Shown one piece after another: positions 34,729 to 43,419 of a stretch of DNA of 64,000 bases. Made by a program: the position numbers and the translations under genes. Each line of letters begins with the position of its first letter. Positions within the stretch are counted from its first letter, which is position 1. The DNA comes from Nocardia niigatensis NBRC 100131 (GTDB lineage Bacteria; Actinomycetota; Actinomycetes; Mycobacteriales; Mycobacteriaceae): NCBI RefSeq assembly GCF_000308655.1, contig NZ_BAGC01000114.1:62001-126000 (forward strand), in the 5' to 3' direction. The notes under the pieces are model-generated. The model had not been told where the DNA came from and ran no database searches. It was given only the letters and a program-made list of their open reading frames with translations.

Positions 34729-36306
34729 TCAGTGCACGACGGCGGGTGCGTCGGCCGCGGCGGGCACGGACGGTTTGGCCCGCGGCAGGAAGAACGCCGG
34801 GATCAAGGTGGCGACCAGCAGGCACAGGGCCACCACGAAGGTGTGGGCGAAGGCGCGCGCTGCGAGGTCGAAGCCCTCGTCGAGCAGGGTGTGCGGCAGT
34901 TGCGCGAGCTGGGCGCTGTAGTGCGAGCCGATGGCCGCGTTGGCCAGCGACGGGTCCGGCGCCCCCGGCGGCAGTTGCACGCCCTTGGCGCTGAGGGTGT
35001 CGCCCCGGTTGAGCAGGGAGGTCAGCACCACCGAAATGGTTGCGGTGCCGATGGATCCGGCGGTCTGGTTGACGATGTTCATCAGCGTCGACCCGCGTGC
35101 GACCTCGCTGTGGGTCAGGGTCTGGATGGCGGCGGTCATGGTCGGCATCATGGTGCAGCCCATGCCCAGGCCCATCACGAACAGCACGCCGCACAGCAGC
35201 GCGTACGGGGTATCGGCCCTGACCTGGGTCAGGAACGCCATGGCGACCGCCATGACGGTGATGCCGGTGAGCACGATCTTGCCGGGCCCGATCTTGTCGA
35301 CGAGGCGGCCGGCGATCGGCATGGTGAGCATGGCGCCCAGGCCCTGGGGGGCGATGAGCAGACCGGCGGCCAGTGTCGATTCGCCGCGCACCTGCTGCAG
35401 ATACGACGGCAGCAGCAGACCGGAACCGAAGAACGCCATGGCGAACAGGGTCATGGTCATGACCGCGAAGCGCAGCGACTTGTTCTTGAACAGCCGCAGT
35501 TCGATCAGGGGGTGTTCGGTGCGCAGCGCGTGGAAGACGAACCCGACCAGCAGCGCCAGGCCGATGGCCGCGGGGATGAGGACCTTGGCGGATTCGACGG
35601 TGCCCTCGCCGGGGATCGAGGAGACGCCGTAGAGGAAGGCGGCCAGACCGGGTGAGGCCAGCAGCATGCCGAGGAAGTCGAAGCTCTGTGAGGGTTCGGG
35701 ATTGTCGCGCGGGAAGACGATGAACGCCAGGACCAGCGCGATGATGCCGATGGGCAGGTTGATGAGGAAGATCCAGTGCCAGCTGAAGGATTCGATGAGC
35801 CAGCCGCCCAGGATCGGGCCCGCGATCGGGCCCAGCAGCATCGGCACGCCGAGCACGGCCATGACGCGGCCGATGCGCTGCGGGCCCGCGGCGTGGGTCA
35901 TGATCGTCATGCCCAGGGGCATGAGCATGCCGCCGCCCAGGCCTTGCAGGACACGGAAGGCGATGAGGGACTCGATGTTCCAGGCTGTCGAGCACAGCAC
36001 CGAGCCGAGCACGAAGAACACCAGCGCCATCATGTAGAGGCGTTTGGTGCCGAAGCGGTCGGCGGCCCAGCCGGTGAGGGGGATGACGGTCGCCAGGGCC
36101 AGGGTGTAGCCGGTCATGGACCAGGCGGCGATGGCATAGGTGGTGTTGAAGTCGTGCTGGAAGGTGGGGATCGCCACGGTCACGACGGTCACGTCGAGGA
36201 TCGACATGATGGCGCCGAGCACCACGACACCGGCGATCTTGAAGACGCCGATGTCCAGCTTGTCGTCGGCGGAATCGGCCGCCACGGTATCCGGAGGGGT
36301 GGTCAC
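34729..36306 (-). CDS. DHA2-family MFS drug exporter
   Basis: A 525-residue drug:H+ antiporter of the EmrB/QacA group with about 14 membrane helices. Motif A is GWAADRFGTKRLYMM; motif C (antiporter) reads GVPMLLGPIAGPILGGWLIE; motif D1 is LDVTVVTVAIPTF. It starts with GTG at 36306, four bases after the stop of a small acidic protein gene, so they form an operon. Substrate unknown. Confidence 0.88.
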   Translation of the reverse strand: MTTPPDTVAADSADDKLDIGVFKIAGVVVLGAIMSILDVTVVTVAIPTFQHDFNTTYAIAAWSMTGYTLALATVIPLTGWAADRFGTKRLYMMALVFFVLGSVLCSTAWNIESLIAFRVLQGLGGGMLMPLGMTIMTHAAGPQRIGRVMAVLGVPMLLGPIAGPILGGWLIESFSWHWIFLINLPIGIIALVLAFIVFPRDNPEPSQSFDFLGMLLASPGLAAFLYGVSSIPGEGTVESAKVLIPAAIGLALLVGFVFHALRTEHPLIELRLFKNKSLRFAVMTMTLFAMAFFGSGLLLPSYLQQVRGESTLAAGLLIAPQGLGAMLTMPIAGRLVDKIGPGKIVLTGITVMAVAMAFLTQVRADTPYALLCGVLFVMGLGMGCTMMPTMTAAIQTLTHSEVARGSTLMNIVNQTAGSIGTATISVVLTSLLNRGDTLSAKGVQLPPGAPDPSLANAAIGSHYSAQLAQLPHTLLDEGFDLAARAFAHTFVVALCLLVATLIPAFFLPRAKPSVPAAADAPAVVH

Positions 36307-36310
36307 CGCT

Positions 36311-36568
36311 TCAGCCTGCCAGCCGGTCGGTTACGAAACCAGCACGATTTGTTATCGACGGCCGGCGGCACATGGTCAGCATCGCCATCGACTCCCATTC
36401 CGACGGCGGCGGCGGGCCGTCGTCATTGTCGTAGAAGTTCTCCGCGGCCGCGTCGGCGGCGGCCTCGGCCCGCATCTCGAACTCGAAGCGGTCGCCCGGA
36501 TCCGGTTCGCGCACATCGCTTCTGCCCTCGGAGTCGGCAGGATCGACGGGGATCGGTTCGGTGCTCAC
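36311..36568 (-). CDS. Small acidic protein, unknown, operon partner of the exporter
   Basis: An 85-residue acidic, hydrophilic frame (DRFEFEMRAEAAADAAAENF then YDNDDGPPPPSEWES). GTG at 36568 with GAGAGGA upstream. It directly precedes the DHA2 gene. No family recognised. The C-terminal 25 residues are less convincing as protein. Confidence 0.55.
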   Translation of the reverse strand: MSTEPIPVDPADSEGRSDVREPDPGDRFEFEMRAEAAADAAAENFYDNDDGPPPPSEWESMAMLTMCRRPSITNRAGFVTDRLAG

Positions 36569-36726
36569 GAGGAGGTCCTCTCTGCGACGCGATGGTCGCC
36601 CGGAGCCGGATCACCCGATCATAGCGAGGGGTAGCAAATGTTCGGCAATGTTCCGGTGTCCCTGGTGGGCGGTGTGCGCGCGTACGCTGGCGTTTCCGAG
36701 CGATCCAGTGCAGGAGTTCATTCGCG

Positions 36727-36948
36727 ATGACCGACCCGGTAGTGGGCCTGACCGGTACGCTGACCTCGCCGATCCGGGGCAAGGGACTCCTCGGTGAGGT
36801 GCAGGTCGCCATCCGAGGGGGAACCGAGCTCTACATCGCCTGCGCCGAGGAGCCGATTCCGGCCGGCGCGACCGTGCTCGTCGTGGCCGTGCATCCGGGG
36901 CGCATCGTCGATGTTGTTGCGTGGATTCCCCTTCCGGGCGATCGATAG
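36727..36948 (+). CDS. NfeD-like small protein
   Basis: A 73-residue OB-fold protein resembling the soluble C-terminal domain of NfeD (GLTGTLTSPIRGKGLLGEVQ, YIACAEEPIPAGATVLVVAV, PGRIVDVVAW). NfeD proteins work with flotillin/SPFH proteins at the membrane; here the flotillin gene follows after 37 bp. It lacks any membrane helix, unlike full NfeD. Confidence 0.75.
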   Translation: MTDPVVGLTGTLTSPIRGKGLLGEVQVAIRGGTELYIACAEEPIPAGATVLVVAVHPGRIVDVVAWIPLPGDR

Positions 36949-36985
36949 ATCGAGAACTACTTTCCACCAGTAGAGGGAGACAGCG

Positions 36986-38089
36986 ATGCTCGGGTACCAC
37001 GTTCCGGCTCCGGACCAGGCGATGCTGGTCAGCGGCGGCCGTGGCGGCAAGGACAACGCACCGTTTCGGGTGATCATCGGGCACGGCGCGTGGGTCGTGC
37101 CGCTGTTCCGCAAGGTGCGGTATCTGTCGCTGGCCATGTTCGAGGCCGAGATCGGCGAGCGCTGCGTCACCAAGCAGGCCATCCAGCTCGACGTGCGCGC
37201 GGTGATCGCGTTCAAGGTCGCCAACGACACGCAGTCGATCGTCAATGCGGCGCAACGGTTCCTGTCCGAGCAGGAGCGGGAGATGAGCGTGCTGACCGGG
37301 CGGATCTTCTCCGGGCATCTGCGCTCGATCGTGGGCTCGATGACGGTGGAGGAGATCATCCGCGAGCGCCAGAAGCTGGCCGACGAGGTCCTGGTGGCCT
37401 CGAAGGTGGAGATGAGCAATATCGGGCTGTGGGTGGACTCTTTCCAGATCCAGCACATCGACGACGGCAACCTCGGCTACATCGCGGCGCTCGCGGCCCC
37501 GCACAATGCCGCGGTCAAGCGGGACGCCCAGATCGCGCAGGCCGCCGCCGCCCAGCTGGCGGCCCAGGCCGAGCAGGAGTCCCAGCGCAAGCAGGCCGAG
37601 TATCAGCGCGAGACCGCGATCCTCAAGGCGCAGTATCAGCGCGATATCGACAAGGCCAATGCCGAAGCGGCGCAGGCGGGTCCGCTCGCGCAGGCCACCG
37701 CCATGCAGGAGGTGCTCTCCGCGCAGGCCGAGCAGGCGCGCAAGCAGGCCGAGCTGCGTGAGCAGCAGTTGCAGGCCGAGGTGGTGAAACCGGCTCGGGC
37801 AGAGGCGGATCGGGTGCGCATCCTGGCCGAGGCCGAGGCCGATCGCACGCGTATCCAGGCCGAAGCGGCGGCGTCGAACAACCGGATCGCGCTCGATCAG
37901 CTGCTGATCGAGCAGCTGCCCGAGATCGTCAAGCAGGCCGCGGGCGGGCTGTCGAAGGCCAACCTGACCGTGCTCAACGGCCCCGACGGGGTGTCGGAGA
38001 TCGTGAACGGGATGGTGGGTCAGGGCCTGACGGTCTTCAATTCGTTGCAAAAGGCACTTTCTTCCAACAATGATCAGCCCGCGGACTAG
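36986..38089 (+). CDS. Flotillin/SPFH domain protein
   Basis: A 367-residue flotillin-like protein. The SPFH domain fills residues about 5-185 (LDVRAVIAFKVANDTQSIVN, LTGRIFSGHLRSIVGSMTVE, MSNIGLWVDSFQIQHIDDG). A long Ala/Glu/Gln coiled coil follows (residues about 190-300, QAEQESQRKQAEYQRETAIL). Flotillins organise membrane microdomains. AGAGGGAGA precedes the ATG at 36986. It forms a unit with the NfeD-like gene. Confidence 0.88.
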   Translation: MLGYHVPAPDQAMLVSGGRGGKDNAPFRVIIGHGAWVVPLFRKVRYLSLAMFEAEIGERCVTKQAIQLDVRAVIAFKVANDTQSIVNAAQRFLSEQEREMSVLTGRIFSGHLRSIVGSMTVEEIIRERQKLADEVLVASKVEMSNIGLWVDSFQIQHIDDGNLGYIAALAAPHNAAVKRDAQIAQAAAAQLAAQAEQESQRKQAEYQRETAILKAQYQRDIDKANAEAAQAGPLAQATAMQEVLSAQAEQARKQAELREQQLQAEVVKPARAEADRVRILAEAEADRTRIQAEAAASNNRIALDQLLIEQLPEIVKQAAGGLSKANLTVLNGPDGVSEIVNGMVGQGLTVFNSLQKALSSNNDQPAD

Positions 38090-38132
38090 AGTGACCGCCA
38101 GAGGGACGCGGCGACGAGGAGCGGGTGTTTAG

Positions 38133-38528
38133 GTGTCCATCGGGAAATTGGTGTCGTTCGACAGTTCTCGGGGTTTCGGGTTCATCCGTCCGGAAGACGG
38201 AGGCCCCGATGTGTTCGTGCACGTCAATGACATCGGGCTGGACGAGGACGAGTTGCGTCAGGGGCGGGTGTTCGAATTCGATGTGACCGAGGGTGATCGG
38301 GGTCCCAAGGCGATCAATCTGGCGGTGGTGCCGGGGCAGTCGGCTCCGGTTCGGCATGCCAAGGGCAAGGATCATCGCGGGTCGGGGCAGATGAGTGCGG
38401 CCGAGCATCGCCGGCTGATCACCGAGCTGCTGCTGGATGCCTCCCCGCAGTTGACCGCGGCGGAGATCATCACGATCCGGGACCGGCTCACCGCCTTCGC
38501 CGATCAGCACGGATGGATCGAGAACTGA
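38133..38528 (+). CDS. Cold-shock domain protein with helical C-terminal extension
   Basis: 131 residues. The N-terminal cold-shock domain has RNP1 (SSRGFGFIRP) and RNP2 (VFVHVNDI). A C-terminal helical segment of about 45 residues (AAEHRRLITELLLDASPQLT) is not found in simple CspA proteins. Likely RNA binding. GTG start at 38133 with GAGGAG at 38115-38120. Confidence 0.85.
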   Translation: MSIGKLVSFDSSRGFGFIRPEDGGPDVFVHVNDIGLDEDELRQGRVFEFDVTEGDRGPKAINLAVVPGQSAPVRHAKGKDHRGSGQMSAAEHRRLITELLLDASPQLTAAEIITIRDRLTAFADQHGWIEN

Positions 38529-38579
38529 CCGGTTCGCATTACGATCGGTCTCGGGTCCACCGCGAACCGAGGAGGTCGT

Positions 38580-39680
38580 GTGCAACTGCCCGTCATGCCA
38601 CCGGTCAAACCGATGCTGGCCAAATCGGTCTCGGAGCTGCCCCGTGACCCGGGGTTGCTGTTCGAGCCGAAATGGGACGGCTTCCGCTGCATCGTCTTCC
38701 GCGACGGCGGCGAGGTCGAACTGGGTTCGCGCAACGACCGGCCCCTGACCCGGTACTTCCCCGAACTGGTGGAACTACTGGGTCGGGCGCTGCCGGACAA
38801 GTGCGTGGTGGACGGGGAGATCGTGGTCGTCACCGAGAGCGGCCTGGATTTCGACACGCTGCAGAACCGGCTGCATCCGGCGGCGTCGCGGGTGAACAAG
38901 CTGGCGGTGGAGACACCGGCCAGTTTCGTCGGCTTCGACCTGCTCGCGCTCGGCGAGGACGATCTCACCGATCGGCCCTTCGCCGAGCGTCGCCGGCTGC
39001 TCGAGACCGTGATCGACGGGCAGGTGCCGAGCCTGCATCTGACGCCGATGACCCAGGATCCGCAGGTGGCCGCGGACTGGTTCACCCGGTTCGAGGGCGC
39101 GGGCTTCGACGGGGTGATGGCCAAGGCGGCGGATCTGCCGTACATGCAGGACAAGCGGGTGATGCTCAAGATCAAGCACGAGCGCACCGCCGACTGTGTG
39201 GTGGCCGGGTTCCGCTGGCACAAGGACGGCCAGGGCGTGGGGTCGCTGCTGTTGGGGTTGTTCGACGAGCAGGGCCGGTTGCATCACGTCGGGGTGGCGT
39301 CGAGTTTCACCGCCGCACGTCGCAAGGAACTGGTGGGCGAGCTGGAACCGTTGCGCGAGAACGCACTCGAACGGCATCCGTGGCGGTCGTGGGCCGATGC
39401 GGCCGCCCAGGCCAAGGCGGACGGGAAGATGCCGGGCGGGGTGAGCCGCTGGACCGGCGGCAAGGATCTGTCGTGGGAGGCGCTGCGCCCGGAGCTGGTG
39501 GCCGAGGTGCGCTATGAGCATGTGATGGCGGGCCGGCTGCGCCACGGCGGCCGGCTGGTGCGCTTCCGCACCGACCGCGCTCCCGAATCGTGCACCTACG
39601 CCCAGCTCGACGAGGTGGCCCCCGCCGAGCTGGCCGATATCTTCGCCGAGGCCAGAAACGCGAAAGGGACTGCGCGGTGA
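38580..39680 (+). CDS. ligC: ATP-dependent DNA ligase LigC
   Basis: A 366-residue ATP-dependent ligase very close in layout to mycobacterial LigC (PVMPPVKPMLAKSV start). Motif I is EPKWDGFR with the adenylated Lys K31; motif III VDGEIVV; motif IV GFDGVMAK; motif V MLKIKH. The C-terminal OB domain covers residues about 200-320. LigC works with Prim-PolC in repair of short gaps and excision lesions in mycobacteria. GAGGAGG precedes the start. The next gene overlaps by GTGA. Confidence 0.92.
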   Translation: MQLPVMPPVKPMLAKSVSELPRDPGLLFEPKWDGFRCIVFRDGGEVELGSRNDRPLTRYFPELVELLGRALPDKCVVDGEIVVVTESGLDFDTLQNRLHPAASRVNKLAVETPASFVGFDLLALGEDDLTDRPFAERRRLLETVIDGQVPSLHLTPMTQDPQVAADWFTRFEGAGFDGVMAKAADLPYMQDKRVMLKIKHERTADCVVAGFRWHKDGQGVGSLLLGLFDEQGRLHHVGVASSFTAARRKELVGELEPLRENALERHPWRSWADAAAQAKADGKMPGGVSRWTGGKDLSWEALRPELVAEVRYEHVMAGRLRHGGRLVRFRTDRAPESCTYAQLDEVAPAELADIFAEARNAKGTAR

Positions 39681-40741
39681 GCGATTCGGTGGAGCTCGAG
39701 GTGGCCGGGCGCCCGGTGACCGTCTCCAATCCGGGCAAGGTGTACTTCTCCAAGCGTGGGGAGACCAAGCTGGATCTGGTGAATTACTATCTGGCCGTTG
39801 CCGATCCGATCATGCGGACCATCGGCGGGCGGCCGGTGCTGCTGGAACGGTATCCCGACGGGGCCTCGGGGAAATCGTGGTTCCAGAAGCGGGTGCCCAA
39901 GTCGGTGCCGGACTGGTTGCGGACCACCGAGGTGTCGACGCCGAACGGGACGACCAGTGACGCGCTGGTGGCGGTCGACATGGCGCACATCGTGTGGGCG
40001 GTGAACCTGGGCTGCTTGGGTTTTCACGTGTGGCCGACCCATGCCGGCGCCGAGGCCGCCTCGACGTCTCCGCCGGTGCTGGACGCGGCCGGCAACATCC
40101 TGCCGCCCACCGGTGTCACCGATGAGTTGCGGATCGATCTGGACCCCTCCCCCGGTATCGGGTTCGAGGATCTGCGGGCGGCGGCCTTCGCCACGCGGGA
40201 GCTGTGCACCGAGCTGGGTATCGATGTGCGGGTGAAGACATCCGGGTCGCGGGGGCTGCACCTGTACGCGATGCTGCGGCCCGAGTGGGACGGCTATCAG
40301 GTTCGCGCGGCCGCGGTGGCGCTGGCACGCGAGCTCGAGCGCCGTCATCCGGACTCCATCACCGCGGCGTGGTGGAAGGAGGAGCGCGGGTCGCGGGTGT
40401 TCGTGGATTTCAACCAGAACGCGCCGCACAAAACGGTTTTCGGTGCGTGGTGTGTGCGGCCCAAGGTCGGCGCGCAGGTGTCGACGCCGATTTCGTGGGA
40501 TGCGCTCGAGGCGATCGTCCCCGACGAGTTGACGATCGCGACGGTGCCGGCGCGGGTCGCCGAGCTGGGTGATCCGTGGGCGGATCGGGTTCCGCAGTCG
40601 CTGGAACCGCTGCTGGAGATGTCGGAGAAGGATATGGCGGCGGGGTTGATGGACGCCCCGTGGCCGCCGGTGTATCCGAAGATGCCCAACGAGCCGCCGC
40701 GGGTGCAGCCGAGCAAGGCTCGTAAGGGGACCGCCGAATAG
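39677..40741 (+). CDS. Prim-PolC-type DNA primase/polymerase
   Basis: A 354-residue archaeo-eukaryotic primase-type polymerase, like the LigD polymerase domain. Catalytic Asp pair in RIDLDPSPG, SGSRGLHLYAML, and FVDFNQNAPHKTVFGAWCVR. In mycobacteria this gene (Rv3730c) lies beside ligC (Rv3731) and fills short gaps with ribonucleotides before sealing. Here both lie on the same strand with a GTGA overlap, so they should be made together. Confidence 0.88.
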   Translation: MSDSVELEVAGRPVTVSNPGKVYFSKRGETKLDLVNYYLAVADPIMRTIGGRPVLLERYPDGASGKSWFQKRVPKSVPDWLRTTEVSTPNGTTSDALVAVDMAHIVWAVNLGCLGFHVWPTHAGAEAASTSPPVLDAAGNILPPTGVTDELRIDLDPSPGIGFEDLRAAAFATRELCTELGIDVRVKTSGSRGLHLYAMLRPEWDGYQVRAAAVALARELERRHPDSITAAWWKEERGSRVFVDFNQNAPHKTVFGAWCVRPKVGAQVSTPISWDALEAIVPDELTIATVPARVAELGDPWADRVPQSLEPLLEMSEKDMAAGLMDAPWPPVYPKMPNEPPRVQPSKARKGTAE

Positions 40742-41041
40742 TGGTGTGACTCGGCCGGATCGAGGAGCCCGGTCGGTTGCTCTGATCGCGCGGGGGTGCT
40801 GGGAGCCGGACTCCTCGGGGGTTCTCGCTTTTACGGTGTCCATCCGTGGCGGACGGCGACTTGCGGCGATACGGTCAGCGATGACAAGGTCGACAAATCG
40901 GGCATCGCCTGGAATGTTCTACTGTCCGAACAGTTTCCGGCCGGCGACACTTCCCCGGTGAGCCGAGACCGCCACCCGCATCGGCGCGGGCCGGTGGTGA
41001 GCGCCGCTGTCCGCACCTCTCCGACAGACAGGAGCATCGGA
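40742..41041. other. 300-bp intergenic region before the EspC-like operon
   Basis: No gene is supported. CGAGGAG near 40760 and CTCCTCG near 40812 could pair as a loose stem after the Prim-PolC gene. The right part should contain the promoter of the next operon; ACAGGAG sits just before the ATG at 41042. Confidence 0.4.
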
Positions 41042-41383
41042 ATGGACCGCAATGCCGAGCGCGTGGCGTGGGACCATCCCTCCGCCGCGGCGTACGTGCG
41101 TGCGGCAGGTGATGCCGCGGCGCTGCTGGGTACCGCCCGCGATCACGCGCAGACCGTGGCCGGTGCCGACCTGTCCGGGCTGGGAACTCTCGGTGCGGGG
41201 TTCGCCGCGGCGTGGGCGTCGGCGTGGACCACCCACGGCGGTCACCTGCGGACCGCGTCGGCGCTGACCGGCGCCTACGGTCAGGCCATCACGTCGTGGG
41301 GGAACGTGCTGGGCGAGGTGGACAGCGACTCCGCTGCCGAGATCGCGGGCGCGGTTGCGGGCACCGACGAGATCCAGGCCTGA
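41042..41383 (+). CDS. EspC-like type VII secretion-associated protein
   Basis: A 113-residue helical protein resembling EspC/DUF2580 proteins of ESX systems: a Trp near the start (AERVAWDHPSAAAYVR), Gly/Ala-rich middle (LSGLGTLGAGFAAAWASAW) and a late WGNVLGEVDSDSA. EspC proteins are secreted through, or build filaments for, type VII systems. No ESX core gene (eccC, eccD, mycP) is in the window. First gene of a five-gene coupled operon. Confidence 0.65.
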   Translation: MDRNAERVAWDHPSAAAYVRAAGDAAALLGTARDHAQTVAGADLSGLGTLGAGFAAAWASAWTTHGGHLRTASALTGAYGQAITSWGNVLGEVDSDSAAEIAGAVAGTDEIQA

Positions 41384-41414
41384 GCACACTCCGAACAGCA
41401 GGGGGACACACGAT

Positions 41415-42029
41415 ATGCGAACCCGAACTCAGGGCGGGGACCCCACGAGCGGGCAGGAGCCCGCACTGGTCACAGCGTTGGTCGCGCCGCTGGTGCGGCT
41501 GCGGGCGGCGCTGGGCGAGGGGAGCCGGCCCGACGAGACCACGGTGGCGGCACTGGCGGCCGTGCCGGCGAGCGTGCGCGCCTCCGACGACGCTCACCGC
41601 GGCGGTTTCGCGCAGCTGGCGTCCTCGCAGACCGCTGCGGCCGTGTTGCCCGTCCTGGCCAAGACCGGCGGTGAGCTCGGCGCTCTGGCCGAGGTGGCGG
41701 AAAGTCTTGCCTCGCTGCTGGTCTCGGCGTATGCGGCCCGTGACCGAGCTGCCGCCCAGCTCGACACGCTGATCGCCGATTTCCGGGCGCAGGCGACGCC
41801 GCTGGTGAACGCCGCGCGCTCGCAGGCCGATCTGGATCCGGTGGTGAGCCTGGCGGCGGACTTCCTGCGTGACGGGGTGGGCGTGGTCCAGGCCGCCGAC
41901 GGCCACATGGACACGCTCACCTCGAAGGTCACCGACATCGACCAACCAGGGGTGCATGTGCCTGCCGGTCTGCTGACCGGTCCCGGCAGCACCGGAGAAC
42001 ACGATCGACAGGCGGGCACGACCTCATGA
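41415..42029 (+). CDS. Helical protein, unknown, in the EspC/YbaB-like operon
   Basis: A 204-residue, mostly alpha-helical Ala-rich protein (AAVLPVLAKTGGELGALAEV, AARDRAAAQLDTLIADFRA). GGGGGA is 8 bp before the ATG at 41415. The pattern (many alanines, few aromatics) recalls long WXG100-like or EspB-like secreted proteins, but no motif confirms this. Its TGA overlaps the next ATG. Confidence 0.65.
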   Translation: MRTRTQGGDPTSGQEPALVTALVAPLVRLRAALGEGSRPDETTVAALAAVPASVRASDDAHRGGFAQLASSQTAAAVLPVLAKTGGELGALAEVAESLASLLVSAYAARDRAAAQLDTLIADFRAQATPLVNAARSQADLDPVVSLAADFLRDGVGVVQAADGHMDTLTSKVTDIDQPGVHVPAGLLTGPGSTGEHDRQAGTTS

Positions 42030-42406
42030 ACTTGTTCGGCGACCTTCCCGGTTTCGCGGGTGGACCGATCGTGCCCGTGCCCGCCACACCGGCATCCACG
42101 CCCGATCTCGACGAGACTGCGCCCGCGGTCGAGGATTTCGAGGTCTGCGGCGATATCCGTGATCACAGCTGGGATGAGCTGCCGATCGCGCGACCGGGTC
42201 ACCGGACGTCGTTGTGGGGCAATCCCGAGTACGCCGCCGCGTTGCGGGGCCCGCTGTCGGCCACGGATCCGGTGATCGGCGCCGAGCCCGCGACCGAGGC
42301 GGGCACCGCGTGCCTCGAGAAGCACGTCACCTATCACGAGATCGAAAAGCATTCCACCGCCGAGTATTCGGCGACCCTCACCATCGACATCAAGGCACGC
42401 CCATGA
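42026..42406 (+). CDS. Unknown protein in the EspC/YbaB-like operon
   Basis: 126 residues; ATGA overlaps on both sides. The N-terminal half is Pro/Thr-rich, then RTSLWGNPEYAAALRGPLSA and a C-terminal strand-rich end (YHEIEKHSTAEYSATLTIDI). No family recognised. Confidence 0.65.
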   Translation: MNLFGDLPGFAGGPIVPVPATPASTPDLDETAPAVEDFEVCGDIRDHSWDELPIARPGHRTSLWGNPEYAAALRGPLSATDPVIGAEPATEAGTACLEKHVTYHEIEKHSTAEYSATLTIDIKARP

Positions 42407-42738
42407 CCGAACCTGCCGTCGTGTTCACCACCACCAGCAGCACCCGAACCATCACTGTGACAGCCACCGACGCAGGCCAGATCACCGAACTCCGTTTCGA
42501 GGCCGGCGAATACGGCCACGGCGCGGCGGCTCTGGCCGCCGAGATCGTCCGCCTCGCCCAACGCTGCACCCTGCTGGCCCGCGCCCGCCGCCGCGAAGCC
42601 CTCGCCGCCATCGGCCTGGCCGACGTCCTGCTCGACCGCCTCGGCCTGCCCGGCCCCCAGACCGTGGCCGCCGAACTGGCCCGCCTGGACGCCCCCACCG
42701 CCGACAGCATCCCCCACCGCTGGGTGCGTGCCCTATGA
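42403..42738 (+). CDS. YbaB/EbfC-like small protein (first copy)
   Basis: A 111-residue protein with the pattern of YbaB/EbfC-type nucleoid-associated proteins found in ESX-linked operons: VTATDAGQITELRFEAGEYG, then helices (AAEIVRLAQRCTLLARARRR). Coupled to both neighbours by ATGA. Third-codon positions favour C strongly, unlike the two preceding genes. Confidence 0.6.
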   Translation: MTEPAVVFTTTSSTRTITVTATDAGQITELRFEAGEYGHGAAALAAEIVRLAQRCTLLARARRREALAAIGLADVLLDRLGLPGPQTVAAELARLDAPTADSIPHRWVRAL

Positions 42739-43031
42739 GCGCCGACATGCAAGCCCTCATCGCCGAAATCGGCGACCAGCTCGAAGCCCTCACCCTCGCC
42801 GCCGACGGCCTGTCCCGGGTAACCGGCCTGGCCACCAACCGCGACGGCACCATCACCGCCGAAATATCCGGCGACGGCACCCTGACCGCCCTCACCCTGG
42901 CCGAATCCCTCACCGCCTACCCGCCCGACGAGGCCGCCGCCGCCATCCTCGCCACCATCACCGCGGCCACCGCCGCCGCGGCCCGCCAGCGCGCCGACCT
43001 GCTGGCCCGCCTCAGCGACGCCCTCACCTAA
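42735..43031 (+). CDS. YbaB/EbfC-like small protein (second copy)
   Basis: 98 residues. A YbaB-type core: GLSRVTGLATNRDGTITAEI, SGDGTLTALTLAE, then a C-terminal helix with AAARQRADLLARLSDAL. ATGA overlap with the previous gene. Last gene of the operon. Confidence 0.65.
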   Translation: MSADMQALIAEIGDQLEALTLAADGLSRVTGLATNRDGTITAEISGDGTLTALTLAESLTAYPPDEAAAAILATITAATAAAARQRADLLARLSDALT

Positions 43032-43254
43032 CCCTCCACACCGTCGTCCCCGAACAACGCCGGCTGCCGCCTCGACACCCCGCTCCCCCCACCTTTCGCA
43101 AACACCGGGCACAGGTGACCTCCGCCCGAGTCGGCTCAAACGCCGCAGGCGACCACCCCGCAACCCCGGTATGGCACAACAACTCCGGAACCTCCACCCC
43201 CTCCACCCACTGCCCCGAGCTCACCGCATGCACAGTCCGCCCCGGCCGTACCAC
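43024..43254 (-). CDS. Possible small zinc-ribbon protein
   Basis: The minus strand encodes 76 residues from a GTG: TVHAVSSGQWVEGVEVPELL then CHTGVAGW and VTCARCLRKVGG. One His and Cys-x(n)-Cys-x2-Cys spacing resemble short actinobacterial zinc-ribbon proteins. It overlaps the end of the convergent YbaB-like gene by 8 bp. No ribosome-binding site is evident. Confidence 0.4.
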   Translation of the reverse strand: MVRPGRTVHAVSSGQWVEGVEVPELLCHTGVAGWSPAAFEPTRAEVTCARCLRKVGGAGCRGGSRRCSGTTVWRVR

Positions 43255-43419
43255 CGCAGGCAGACCAGGTCACCGAACACCGCCCGCGATGCCGGGCTCA
43301 ACGCGCTGGGCCTGCCGGGCGAACCGGCGGCGACGCGGTTGTCACCGTTCGTGCGTGGTCATCGCGAAATCGAGGGGCATGACAGCTTCTATCTGCACAG
43401 CTTCTGTCTGCGAACCGGT

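Noticed and set aside
40755..40820. Terminator after the Prim-PolC gene
   Set aside because: The arms CGAGGAG and CTCCTCG are 7 bp with a long loop and no T-run, so a terminator is not supported.
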